Positions 1 through 7,334 of a stretch of DNA of 44,372 bases are shown here, piece by piece. Under the pieces are notes generated by a model. It had not been told where the DNA came from, made no database searches, and saw only the letters and a list, made by a program, of their open reading frames with translations. Both the position numbers and the translations under genes were made by a program. Numbering within the stretch: position 1 is the first letter of the stretch; every line of letters starts with the position of its first letter. This stretch comes from Thiobacillus denitrificans (GTDB lineage: Bacteria; Pseudomonadota; Gammaproteobacteria; Burkholderiales; Thiobacillaceae), in contig DDRS01000035.1 of NCBI GenBank assembly GCA_002343685.1, forward strand, positions 578-44,949, in the 5' to 3' direction.

Positions 1-4
1 AAAT

Positions 5-16
5 TGTTAAAGATCA
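5..16 (-). promoter_or_regulatory. rrn-type boxA antitermination element
   Basis: On the minus strand this reads TGATCTTTAACA, matching the E. coli rRNA boxA (TGCTCTTTAACA) at 11 of 12 positions. boxA in nascent leader RNA recruits NusB/NusE to keep polymerase processive through rRNA genes. It lies about 50 bases downstream of a strong minus-strand promoter and at the window edge, so a 16S rRNA gene probably begins just left of base 1. The rRNA gene itself is not visible. Confidence 0.75.
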
Positions 17-74
17 ATCGATTAGCTTTGCTCTTCGCGGTTTGCGTGTCGCGCTGCGTTTCGAGAAGGTGCGC

Positions 75-122
75 ATTCTACAGAGCTAAAACCATCCGTC
101 AACAGTTTCAGCAAAATTAATT
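75..122 (-). promoter_or_regulatory. Strong sigma70 promoter of a probable rRNA operon
   Basis: Minus strand: -35 TTGACG (97-102), a 16-base spacer, -10 TAGAAT (75-80), then a GC-rich discriminator (GCGCAC) of the kind that confers stringent control. Upstream bases 103-122 are AT-rich and resemble an UP element. The start point should fall near 68. The promoter sits immediately after the tyrS stop and drives transcription leftward out of the window through a boxA. The assignment to rRNA is an inference from boxA plus promoter architecture. Confidence 0.75.
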
Positions 123-1313
123 TTAAATAATTGTGACGCGAGCGAATTTTCGCTTGCCAACCTGCGCCACAACCGTTGCCCCCACCGGCACCGCCGCGCC
201 TTTATCTGCCACGCGTTCGCCGTCCAGCCGCACCCCGCCGCCTGCAATCTGACGAATGGCGTCCGAGGTGCTCGGCACCAACCCGGCCTGCTTCAACAGT
301 TGCGGCACTGGCAAAACCCCATCGACACCAGGCAGACTGATTTCCGGCATCTCGTCAGGCAGCGCTCCCTTTTGGAAGCGCGCCTCGAATTCGGCCAACG
401 CCCGGGCCGCTGCCGCCGGGTTATGAAAGCGGGCCACGATTTCCTGTGCAAACCGCACTTTGATGTCGCGCGGATTGGCACCATCGGCCACCTGCCGCTT
501 CCAAGCGTCGATCGTCGCGAGCGGCTCGAATGACAGCAACTGGATATAGCGCCACATCAAATCGTCGGAAATTGACATCAGTTTGCCGAAGATCTCCTGC
601 GGGGGCTCGTTGATGCCAATGTAGTTGCCGAGCGACTTCGACATCTTGTTGATGCCATCCGTCCCCTCGAGCAGTGGCATGGTCAGGATGCATTGCGGGG
701 CCTGCCCGTGATGCTTCTGCAACTCGCGTCCCATCAGCAGGTTGAATTTCTGGTCGGTCCCCCCCAGTTCGACGTCCGCCTTCAGTTCGACCGAGTCGTA
801 TCCCTGGATCAGCGGGTACAGAAATTCGTGGATGGCGATCGGCTGCTGGCTGGTGTAGCGCTTGTGGAAATCATCCCGCTCCAACATACGTGCCACCGTA
901 TGGGTCGCTGCCAATCGGATCATGCCGACCGAGCCCAGCTTTTCCATCCACTCCGAATTGAAACGCACCTCGGTCAAGGCCGGGTCGAGGATCTTGAACA
1001 CCTGCTCCTGGTAGGTCTTGGCGTTTTCGGCGACCGCTTCGCGAGTCAGGGGCGGGCGTGTCGTGTTTTTACCCGTAGGGTCGCCGATCATGCCGGTGAA
1101 ATCCCCTATCAGGAAAATGATTTTGTGCCCCAGCATCTGAAACTGGCGCAGCTTGTTCAGCAACACCGTGTGCCCCAAATGCAAATCCGGTGCCGTTGGG
1201 TCGAACCCCGCCTTGATCCGCAGCGGCCGGTCCGTTTTCAGCTTTTCAGCCAGTTCGGCCTCGACCAGCAGTTCGTCGGCCCCACGCTTGATTTCCTGCA
1301 ACGCATCCTGCAT
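123..1313 (-). CDS. tyrS: Tyrosyl-tRNA synthetase
   Basis: Class I aminoacyl-tRNA synthetase that charges tRNA-Tyr with tyrosine in the cytoplasm. The 396-residue product has the HIGH-type motif HLGH at residues 45-48, the KMSKS motif at 223-227, and a C-terminal S4 RNA-binding domain that ends with the protein. Length and spacing match the longer TyrRS group common in proteobacteria. The ATG at 1313 is chosen because GGAAAGG lies six bases upstream; a TTG five codons earlier overlaps that ribosome site and is unlikely. The gene is transcribed toward the putative rRNA promoter and diverges from the M23 peptidase gene. No terminator was seen between its stop and the rRNA promoter. Confidence 0.96.
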   Translation of the reverse strand: MQDALQEIKRGADELLVEAELAEKLKTDRPLRIKAGFDPTAPDLHLGHTVLLNKLRQFQMLGHKIIFLIGDFTGMIGDPTGKNTTRPPLTREAVAENAKTYQEQVFKILDPALTEVRFNSEWMEKLGSVGMIRLAATHTVARMLERDDFHKRYTSQQPIAIHEFLYPLIQGYDSVELKADVELGGTDQKFNLLMGRELQKHHGQAPQCILTMPLLEGTDGINKMSKSLGNYIGINEPPQEIFGKLMSISDDLMWRYIQLLSFEPLATIDAWKRQVADGANPRDIKVRFAQEIVARFHNPAAAARALAEFEARFQKGALPDEMPEISLPGVDGVLPVPQLLKQAGLVPSTSDAIRQIAGGGVRLDGERVADKGAAVPVGATVVAQVGKRKFARVTII

Positions 1314-1374
1314 CAAATACCTTTCCAATACAGGTCAAGTTTGCCTGGCCCTGACCGTAAAACATGAATACCAT

Positions 1375-1400
1375 TGCGTTCAACGCAGTGCGCTTCGCAC
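1375..1400. repeat. Two back-to-back inverted repeats between tyrS and the M23 gene
   Basis: TGCGTT-C-AACGCA (1375-1387) is directly followed by GTGCG-CTT-CGCAC (1388-1400). Both are perfect inverted repeats. They lie in the 170-base divergent intergenic region that must hold the tyrS and M23 peptidase promoters. Their role is unknown; binding sites or RNA hairpins in the tyrS leader are both possible. Confidence 0.5.
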
Positions 1401-1483
1401 GCAAGCCACTGTTTAGATTGAACAAAATCCATCGGGGTCATTTGTGGTAGACTCCCGGATCGATTACGGAAGGGAAACGGTCC

Positions 1484-2800
1484 ATGCCGCTCACCAAACT
1501 GAGAATCTTAACCTATCGCATGACGGGAGCGGAACGCCGTTTCAGCCTGCGCACCTTGGTTGCTCTCTCCAGCTTGCCGCTTTTTGGCGTTGTTGCCGCC
1601 TTTGGCCTGGCACCCGACACCACCACCACTGATATCACTCCCGAAACGATCACCGAAGCGATCGCCCTTCCCACTTTGGCCGGCGCGGCCAACAGCGGTA
1701 CGTTTGAACGGGAAACCGTGATCCAGTCGGGCGATACGATCGCCAGCGCGCTGGGCCGGTTAAAAATCGACGAACTTGAAATCCAGCGCCTGCTGGCCAC
1801 CGATGCAGTCCGCCAACTGGCGACCAACATACGGGCCGGTAAACATATTCAGGCAACCACCACGCCGGACGGCCAGTTGCTGAGCATCCGGTTTGAACGT
1901 CGTGACGGCCCCACCTTGACCGTCCTCCATCAGGGCGACAGCTACATCGCACAGGACAGCAGCGATCAGGTCGAATCACGTGTGGTCATGCGCTCCGGCC
2001 ATATCGTGTCGTCGCTCTACGGCGCAACCGACAGCGCGGGCATTCCCGACAAGATCGCCGACAAAATGGCTGAAACCTTCTCAACCAACATCGATTTCCG
2101 CGAGGACCTGCGCCGCGGTGACACGTTCTCGGTCATCTACACGGTCAACTATCGCAACGGCGAGCCCATTTCCACCGGAAACCTGCTGGCGGCGGAGTTC
2201 GTCAACGCCGGCAAGGCCTACCGCGTTGTGCTGTATCGCGACGCATCGGGGCATGAAAGCTATTACACGCCCGAAGGTCTGTCACTGAAAAAGGGCTTCC
2301 TGCGTTCGCCTCTCGAGTTTTCCCGCGTCACCTCCAACTTCAGCAGTTCCCGCATGCATCCCGTGCTGGGTTACGCACGCGCGCATACTGGCGTCGACTT
2401 CGGTGCGCCAACCGGCACCCGCGTCAAGGCCACCGGCGACGCCACCGTGGAGTTTGCCGGACGCCGTGGCGGCTACGGCAATCTCGTCATCCTGCGCCAC
2501 CAGAACGGCTACGAAACCTACTACGGCCACCTGAGCGCCTTTGCCCCCGGTATTCGCCGTGGCCGCGCCGTCAGCCAGGGGGACATCATTGCCTACGTCG
2601 GCGCCACTGGCGTCGCCACCGGTCCGCACCTGCATTACGAAGTCCGGATTGCGGGCAAGCCTTACAACCCGCTGTCCGTCAAACTGCCGGGGTCTCCTCC
2701 GTTGGCTGCCGCACAGCGTGCCCGCTTCCTGCAGCAGACTGCAAGCTGGTCAGAGAAACTGGGCCTGCTGCGCGGCACCAATCTTGCCGCACTCGATTGA
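1484..2800 (+). CDS. M23 family murein endopeptidase (MepM-like)
   Basis: Peptidoglycan hydrolase of the LytM/M23 zinc-metallopeptidase family, expected to cut peptide cross-links in the periplasm. The 438-residue protein has a single hydrophobic N-terminal segment (about 23-42) acting as anchor or uncleaved signal, a LysM-like/OapA-type region (about 76-125) with a QSGDT motif, a second middle domain, and the M23 domain at about 280-400. Zinc ligands are visible: H301 and D305 (HTGVD) and H384 (HLH, with H382). It resembles E. coli MepM (YebA) in layout. Its stop codon overlaps the start of anmK, so cutting and recycling of murein are translationally linked. The substrate bond is inferred from the family. 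Confidence 0.9.
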   Translation: MPLTKLRILTYRMTGAERRFSLRTLVALSSLPLFGVVAAFGLAPDTTTTDITPETITEAIALPTLAGAANSGTFERETVIQSGDTIASALGRLKIDELEIQRLLATDAVRQLATNIRAGKHIQATTTPDGQLLSIRFERRDGPTLTVLHQGDSYIAQDSSDQVESRVVMRSGHIVSSLYGATDSAGIPDKIADKMAETFSTNIDFREDLRRGDTFSVIYTVNYRNGEPISTGNLLAAEFVNAGKAYRVVLYRDASGHESYYTPEGLSLKKGFLRSPLEFSRVTSNFSSSRMHPVLGYARAHTGVDFGAPTGTRVKATGDATVEFAGRRGGYGNLVILRHQNGYETYYGHLSAFAPGIRRGRAVSQGDIIAYVGATGVATGPHLHYEVRIAGKPYNPLSVKLPGSPPLAAAQRARFLQQTASWSEKLGLLRGTNLAALD

Positions 2801-3918
2801 GTGCAGGGCAGACGCATGAGGCTGAACACTACGTCGGCCTCATGTCCGGCACCAGCCTGGACGGCGTCGATGCAGTTCTCGCCGAAATAGGGCCCGCCGG
2901 CCAAGTCCGGCTCCTTCACTCCCATTACCTGCCTTATCCGGATACGCTGCGCACGCGGCTCTTGGCGCTGCATACGCCGCAATCCGACGAGATCCACCTC
3001 GCCGCCCTCGCCGCCAATGAACTGGCACGCCTGTACGCGGACACGGTCAAGTCGCTGCTTGACGGCTTCACTGCCGATAGGGTGCGAGCAATCGGCTGCC
3101 ACGGCCAGACTCTGCGCCACCGCCCAGAGGAGGGCTACACGCTGCAGATCGGCAACGCGGCCCTGCTGGCCGAACTCACCGGGATCGCGGTAGTTGCCGA
3201 CTTCCGCAGCCGCGACATTGCGGCGGGAGGCCAGGGGGCGCCGCTGGTTCCTGCCTTTCACGCCCAAGTCCTGAGACACCCGGACACGCACCGCGTCATC
3301 GCGAATATCGGCGGTATCGCCAACATCACCGATTTACCGGTGAACGGTCCCGTGCGTGGCTGGGACACCGGCCCCGGCAACATGCTGCTGGATGCTTGGA
3401 TCAAGCGCCACCATGGCGCCCATTACGACCGTGACGGCGCCTGGGCCGCCAGCGGAAGCGTCCACCCCGACCTGCTGACGGCATTGATGCGGCACGCCTA
3501 CCTGCAGCTCCCCCCACCCAAGAGCGCAGGACGCGAACAGTTCAATCTGGACTGGCTGGACACCCTCCTACTAGGCAGTCTGGATGAAGCGCTCGCGCCA
3601 CCCGACGTGCAGGCCACCCTGGTCGAATTCACCGCCATGAGCCTCGCTGACGCAGTCAACCGCGAATGCGTGGGCACGCATGAACTCTATGTCTGCGGTG
3701 GCGGGGCGCATAACAGGGCGCTGATGCAACGCATCAGCGCCCACCTGCCAGGCATCCGGGTAGTGACCACTGCCACGCTGGGCATCGACCCAGACTGGGT
3801 TGAGGCGCTCGCTTTTGCCTGGCTGGCAAGGCAGACGCTGCATCATGCACCGGGCAATCTGCCCGCAGTCACTGGCGCACATGGGGAGCGTGTCCTGGGA
3901 GCGATCTACCCGGCCTGA
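2797..3918 (+). CDS. anmK: Anhydro-N-acetylmuramic acid kinase
   Basis: Cytoplasmic enzyme of cell-wall recycling that opens the 1,6-anhydro ring of anhMurNAc and phosphorylates it to MurNAc-6-phosphate with ATP. The phosphate-binding motif GLMSGTSLDGVD is at residues 14-25, ANIGGIANIT near 169-178, and GWDTGPGN at 188-195, containing the probable catalytic Asp190. The 373-residue length is normal. The only in-frame start in a sensible place is TTG at 2797, which overlaps the M23 stop (TTGA). Nearby GTG (2801) and ATG (2816) are out of frame. Coupled expression with the upstream endopeptidase is likely. Tandem terminators follow. Confidence 0.95.
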   Translation: MSAGQTHEAEHYVGLMSGTSLDGVDAVLAEIGPAGQVRLLHSHYLPYPDTLRTRLLALHTPQSDEIHLAALAANELARLYADTVKSLLDGFTADRVRAIGCHGQTLRHRPEEGYTLQIGNAALLAELTGIAVVADFRSRDIAAGGQGAPLVPAFHAQVLRHPDTHRVIANIGGIANITDLPVNGPVRGWDTGPGNMLLDAWIKRHHGAHYDRDGAWAASGSVHPDLLTALMRHAYLQLPPPKSAGREQFNLDWLDTLLLGSLDEALAPPDVQATLVEFTAMSLADAVNRECVGTHELYVCGGGAHNRALMQRISAHLPGIRVVTTATLGIDPDWVEALAFAWLARQTLHHAPGNLPAVTGAHGERVLGAIYPA

Positions 3919-3941
3919 AACCCGTACTACTACCCGAAAAC

Positions 3942-3962
3942 AAAAAAAGCGGCCGAGGCCGC
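3942..3962 (-). terminator. Intrinsic terminator for erpA (distal copy)
   Basis: Read on the minus strand, GCGGCC-TC-GGCCGC is followed by seven T. This is a compact GC hairpin with a U-run that would end minus-strand transcripts leaving erpA. It closely resembles the hairpin at 3975-3999, suggesting a local duplication. Confidence 0.7.
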
Positions 3963-3974
3963 GATGTCCCAATG

Positions 3975-3999
3975 AAAAAGCGGCCGAAGCCGCTTTTTT
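3975..3999. terminator. Bidirectional terminator between anmK and erpA
   Basis: A perfect 10-base-pair stem (AAAAAGCGGC / GCCGCTTTTT) with the four-base loop CGAA. A-runs and T-runs at either end make it functional in both directions, ending the M23-anmK transcript on the plus strand and erpA on the minus strand. Confidence 0.9.
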
Positions 4000-4014
4000 G
4001 GTTGTGGGGTAAGC

Positions 4015-4365
4015 TTACGCCGAGAACGACGAGCCGCAGCCGCAGGTGGTGGTGGCGTTCGGGTTCTTGATCACGAACTGCGCACCCTCCAGACCTTCCG
4101 AATAGTCGATCTCGGCGCCCACCAGATACTGGAAGCTCATCGAATCGACCAGCAGGGTGACGCCGTTTTTCACCATCACGGTGTCGTCGGCATTCTGCGC
4201 TTCGTCGAAGGTAAAGCCGTACTGGAAGCCAGAACAGCCGCCACCGGAAACGAACACGCGCAGTTTCAGGTCGGGGTTGCCTTCTTCGTCGATCAGGCTT
4301 TTGACTTTGCTGGCCGCACTATCGGTGAAAACCAGAGGGGATTCCATTTCGGTTACTGCATTCAT
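4015..4365 (-). CDS. erpA: A-type iron-sulfur carrier protein ErpA
   Basis: HesB/IscA/ErpA family carrier that accepts Fe-S clusters from the assembly scaffold and passes them to apo-enzymes, notably those of isoprenoid synthesis. The 116-residue protein keeps the three invariant cysteines, C44 in GGGCSG and C108/C110 in the CGCG tail. AAGGAG precedes the ATG at 4365. The gene stands alone, with its own promoter at 4395-4422 and two terminators downstream; no other Fe-S assembly genes are adjacent. ErpA is preferred over IscA because of the N-terminal extension and the isolated context, although the paralogues are similar. Confidence 0.92.
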   Translation of the reverse strand: MNAVTEMESPLVFTDSAASKVKSLIDEEGNPDLKLRVFVSGGGCSGFQYGFTFDEAQNADDTVMVKNGVTLLVDSMSFQYLVGAEIDYSEGLEGAQFVIKNPNATTTCGCGSSFSA

Positions 4366-4389
4366 GGTGATGCTCCTTGAAAAGGTGTG

Positions 4390-4422
4390 GGGTGATTATC
4401 CGCATCACCCGGCCGTCGTCAA
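4390..4422 (-). promoter_or_regulatory. erpA promoter with operator-like palindrome over the -10 box
   Basis: Minus strand: -35 TTGACG (4417-4422), 16-base spacer, -10 GATAAT (4395-4400). A perfect inverted repeat GGGTGAT-N7-ATCACCC (4390-4410) spans the -10 box, so a bound regulator would block polymerase. The repeat does not look like a classical IscR site. Identity of the regulator is unknown. Confidence 0.6.
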
Positions 4423-4463
4423 GCAAAGACCCTGTCAGGGCCGCGGAGTTCCCGGGAAAGCCG

Positions 4464-5492
4464 TCAAGGTAGCATCCCCACATCGGCCAGCGCGGTGTCT
4501 TCAGGCAGGCCGAACACAATGTTCATGTTCTGCACCGCCTGTCCCGCCGCGCCCTTGACCAGGTTGTCGATCACCGACAGCACCACCACGGTGTTGCCGC
4601 CCTGCGGCCGGTGCACCGCGATGCGGCACACGTTGGCGCCGCGTACCGAGCGGGTTTCCGGGTGCGCGCCAGCGGGCAGCACATCGACGAAAGCTTCGCC
4701 CGCGTAACGCTGCTCGAACAGACCTTGCAGATCGATGTCGGTGCGCAGCTTCGCATACAGCGTCGTGTGGATGCCGCGGATCAGCGGCAACAGGTGCGGC
4801 ACGAAAGTGAAGTCCACCGGTTTGCCGGCGAAACGGTCCAGCCCCTGCTTGATTTCTGGCCAGTGGCGATGGCCGCCGACGGCGTAGGCCTTGAAATTGT
4901 CCGCCGCTTCGGCAAACAGGATATGGGTTTCCGGCTTGCGCCCGGCGCCGGACACGCCCGATTTGGCGTCCGCCACCAGAAAGCCGGTATCCACCGCGCC
5001 GGATTCCAGCAACGGCAGAAAACCCAGTTGTACCGCGGTCGGATAGCAGCCCGGGTTGGCGATCAGCCGTGCGCCGCGGATCTGGTCGCGGTTGAGTTCC
5101 GGCAGTCCGTACACTGCCTCGGCCACCAGATCGGGGCAGGCGTGCTTCATCTTGTACCATTGCTCCCACACCGCGATGTCCTTGATGCGGAAGTCGGCCG
5201 CCAGGTCGATCACCCTGACGCCGGCGTCGAGCAGCGCGCGCGTCTGCTGCATCGCCACGCCGTTGGGGGTGGCAAAGAAGACCACGTCGCAATTTTCCAG
5301 CCCCGCCTCTTCCGGGGTGGAAAATGCCAGCTTTACCCATCCGCGCAGGTTGGGAAACATGTCCGCCACCGGCATCCCGGCTTCCTTGCGCGAAGTGATG
5401 GCCTTCAGTTCCACCTGTGGATGGCGCGCCAGCAGGCGCAGCAGTTCGACCCCGGTGTAGCCCGTTCCGCCGACGATACCGACTTTGATCAT
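4464..5492 (-). CDS. argC: N-acetyl-gamma-glutamyl-phosphate reductase
   Basis: Third step of arginine synthesis: NADPH-dependent reduction of N-acetylglutamyl-phosphate to the semialdehyde. The 342-residue protein begins with a Rossmann nucleotide-binding motif (GIVGGTGYTG, residues 6-15), and the catalytic cysteine is C149 in ANPGCYPTA, typical of the type 1 ArgC family. The ATG at 5492 has AAGGA about nine bases upstream; an in-frame TTG six codons earlier would swallow that site and is rejected. It follows rpsI on the same strand but is separated from it by a terminator at 5552-5580, so it is probably transcribed alone. Confidence 0.96.
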   Translation of the reverse strand: MIKVGIVGGTGYTGVELLRLLARHPQVELKAITSRKEAGMPVADMFPNLRGWVKLAFSTPEEAGLENCDVVFFATPNGVAMQQTRALLDAGVRVIDLAADFRIKDIAVWEQWYKMKHACPDLVAEAVYGLPELNRDQIRGARLIANPGCYPTAVQLGFLPLLESGAVDTGFLVADAKSGVSGAGRKPETHILFAEAADNFKAYAVGGHRHWPEIKQGLDRFAGKPVDFTFVPHLLPLIRGIHTTLYAKLRTDIDLQGLFEQRYAGEAFVDVLPAGAHPETRSVRGANVCRIAVHRPQGGNTVVVLSVIDNLVKGAAGQAVQNMNIVFGLPEDTALADVGMLP

Positions 5493-5551
5493 GGTGTGAT
5501 GTCCTTGCAAACAATGGCCTAATTGTAAGGCACGCCCGCTGGCTGGGCGTA

Positions 5552-5580
5552 AAAAAGCCGCCCGAAAACGGACGGCTTTT
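5552..5580. terminator. Terminator of the rplM-rpsI operon
   Basis: AAAAGCCGCCCG-AAAA-CGGACGGCTTTT forms a 12-position stem with one C/A mismatch and a four-base loop, ending in a T-run on either strand. It lies just after rpsI and before argC on the minus strand. Confidence 0.85.
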
Positions 5581-5606
5581 CTGCGGCAAGCGGCTGACCC
5601 TGAAGA

Positions 5607-5999
5607 TCAGCGCTTGGAAAACTGCTTGCGGCGGCGCGCCTTGTGGAAACCGACCTTCTTGCGCTCGACTTCGCGGGCATCGCGGGTCACGAGGCCAGCG
5701 GCTTTCAGCGTGGGCTTCATTTCGGCGTCAAGGTCGATCAGCGCACGGGTAATGCCGTGGCGCACCGCGCCAGCCTGGCCCGATTCGCCACCGCCCGACA
5801 CGTTGACCATGATGTCGAAGCGGCTCAGGTTGTCCGTCAGCGCCAGCGGTTGACGCACGATCATGCGGCCGGTTTCGCGGGAGAAATACTCGTCCACAGG
5901 CTTGTCGTTGACGACGATCTTGCCGCTGCCGGCCTTGATGAACACCCGGGCAACCGACGATTTGCGACGTCCCGTACCGTAATTGTAGTTACCGATCAT
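5607..5999 (-). CDS. rpsI: 30S ribosomal protein S9
   Basis: Small-subunit protein of the 30S head whose C-terminal tail reaches the P-site tRNA. The 130-residue protein has the diagnostic GTGRRKSSVARV near the start and ends in the invariant basic tail QFSKR. It is nine bases downstream of rplM, the conserved L13-S9 pair, and is followed by a terminator. Confidence 0.98.
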   Translation of the reverse strand: MIGNYNYGTGRRKSSVARVFIKAGSGKIVVNDKPVDEYFSRETGRMIVRQPLALTDNLSRFDIMVNVSGGGESGQAGAVRHGITRALIDLDAEMKPTLKAAGLVTRDAREVERKKVGFHKARRRKQFSKR

Positions 6000-6008
6000 G
6001 ATGCGACC

Positions 6009-6443
6009 TTAAGCGTTGATGTCGAGGGGCTTGGGCTGTTGAGCCTCGTGCGGATGGTCCGCGCCCGCGTAGATTTTCATTTTCTTGATCATGGCGTAGC
6101 CGAGCGGCCCCTTGGGCAGCATGCCCTTGACCGCCTTTTCCAGCGCGCGACCGGGGAAACGCTCCTGCATCTTGTCGAAGCTGGTTTCGTAGATGCCGCC
6201 GGGATAACCGGAGTGGCGATAGTATTTCTTGTCGAGGCCCTTGTTGCCGGTCACGACCATCTTGCCGGCGTTGACCACCACGATGTAATCGCCGGTGTCG
6301 ACGTGGGGGGTGAACTCGGGCTTGTGCTTGCCGCGCAGACGGCGTGCAATCTCGGAAGCCAGGCGACCCAGCACTTTGTTATCGGCGTCAACCACGAACC
6401 AGTCGCGTTTGACTTCATGCGTTTTAGCGGAAAAGGTTTTCAT
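6009..6443 (-). CDS. rplM: 50S ribosomal protein L13
   Basis: Early-assembly large-subunit protein. 144 residues starting MKTFSAK, with the family motif DWFVVDA (residues 14-20), VLGRLAS, and the MLPKGPLG segment near 108-115. The reading frame stays open far upstream without being coding; the ATG at 6443 matches the family start and has a purine-rich AGAGG upstream. First gene of the rplM-rpsI operon, driven from the promoter at 6485-6514. Confidence 0.98.
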   Translation of the reverse strand: MKTFSAKTHEVKRDWFVVDADNKVLGRLASEIARRLRGKHKPEFTPHVDTGDYIVVVNAGKMVVTGNKGLDKKYYRHSGYPGGIYETSFDKMQERFPGRALEKAVKGMLPKGPLGYAMIKKMKIYAGADHPHEAQQPKPLDINA

Positions 6444-6484
6444 GACCCAACCTCTGCACAGAGGACATTCTCGGAAAGCCGGGC

Positions 6485-6514
6485 ATTTTAACCGCCTGCC
6501 CGGAGCAAAGTCAA
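6485..6514 (-). promoter_or_regulatory. Promoter of rplM-rpsI
   Basis: Minus strand -35 TTGACT (6509-6514), 18-base spacer, -10 TAAAAT (6485-6490), about 40 bases upstream of the L13 start. Near-consensus boxes fit strong expression of a ribosomal protein operon. Confidence 0.65.
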
Positions 6515-6552
6515 ACATTGCGCAACAATCGGCCAGCGGCCTGCTCCCGCAT

Positions 6553-6558
6553 ACAATC
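6553..6558 (+). promoter_or_regulatory. Candidate -10 box immediately before elyC/ydcF
   Basis: TACAAT ends five bases before the ATG at 6564. If used, transcription would start at about the first base of the start codon, giving a leaderless mRNA; no Shine-Dalgarno sequence is visible. No convincing -35 box was found. Confidence 0.35.
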
Positions 6559-6563
6559 GCGCC

Positions 6564-7325
6564 ATGACCCCCTGGCTCATGACCAACCTGATCGCCGCCG
6601 CCCTGTTGCCGCCGTTGTCGCTCGTGATTCTGCTGGCCGCCGGGCTTATCCTCAACCGTCGCCGCCCCCGTCTCGCCATGTCGCTGATCCTGCTTTCCGC
6701 CGCCTCGTTGTATGCCCTCTCCACTCCCTGGATCGGCGGCCTGCTGCAGAAAACCCTGGAAATCAGCCGCCCGGTCGACCTTGAAGCCCTGACGGATGCC
6801 GGCGCCATCGTCGTCCTCGGCGGCGGGCGGCGCCTGGCGGCAGCCGAATACGACAGCGACACCGTAAACGGCATCAGCCTGGAGCGTCTGCGCTACGCAG
6901 CCTTTCTGCATCGTGCCAGCGGCCTGCCGATTCTCGCCACCGGCGGCAAGCCCGGCGGCGGCGCGCTCGCCGAAGGCCGCATCATGCAGCGGGTCCTCCA
7001 CGACGAATTCGGCGTTGCCGCCCGCTGGATCGAAGAAGCGTCGCTCACCACCTGGGACAACGCCCGGCTGTCCGCGCCGCTGCTCAAGGCAAGCGGCGTG
7101 CGTCGCATCGCGCTGGTCAGCCACGCCTGGCACCTGCGCCGCGCCGTGCCGCTGTTCGAAGCGCAGGGCCTGGAAGTCATCCCCGCCGGCATCCAGTTCG
7201 CCAGCACCGACCTCGACGACGTGTTCGACGTGCTGCCCACCCCTGCCGGCTTGCGCGACAGCAGCTTTGCCCTGCACGAATGGCTGGGCATTCTATGGTA
7301 CAAACTCCGCACTTTGCGAACCTGA
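6564..7325 (+). CDS. YdcF/ElyC family membrane protein (DUF218)
   Basis: 253 residues with two N-terminal membrane segments (about 8-30 and 37-56) followed by a DUF218 domain. The domain begins with AIVVLGGG near residues 81-88 and includes an SLTTWDNA stretch and VSHAWHLRR, positions conserved in the SanA/YdcF/ElyC family. ElyC is linked in E. coli to peptidoglycan and lipid-carrier metabolism in the envelope; transfer of that role here is inference. It diverges from rplM and is followed ten bases later by an OsmC-family gene, so the two may be cotranscribed. ATG 6564 is used; ATG 6579 is a possible alternative, and neither has a ribosome-binding site. Confidence 0.85.
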   Translation: MTPWLMTNLIAAALLPPLSLVILLAAGLILNRRRPRLAMSLILLSAASLYALSTPWIGGLLQKTLEISRPVDLEALTDAGAIVVLGGGRRLAAAEYDSDTVNGISLERLRYAAFLHRASGLPILATGGKPGGGALAEGRIMQRVLHDEFGVAARWIEEASLTTWDNARLSAPLLKASGVRRIALVSHAWHLRRAVPLFEAQGLEVIPAGIQFASTDLDDVFDVLPTPAGLRDSSFALHEWLGILWYKLRTLRT

Positions 7326-7334
7326 GGAAACCCC

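Noticed and set aside
1329..1483. T-box riboswitch upstream of tyrS
   Set aside because: No T-box core sequence or specifier stem is evident; only two short inverted repeats are present, and T-boxes are not expected in betaproteobacteria.
6444..7277. Upstream extension of the L13 frame to give a 422-residue protein
   Set aside because: The extension is antisense to the ElyC/YdcF-like gene; L13 has its family start at 6443 with a promoter just upstream.
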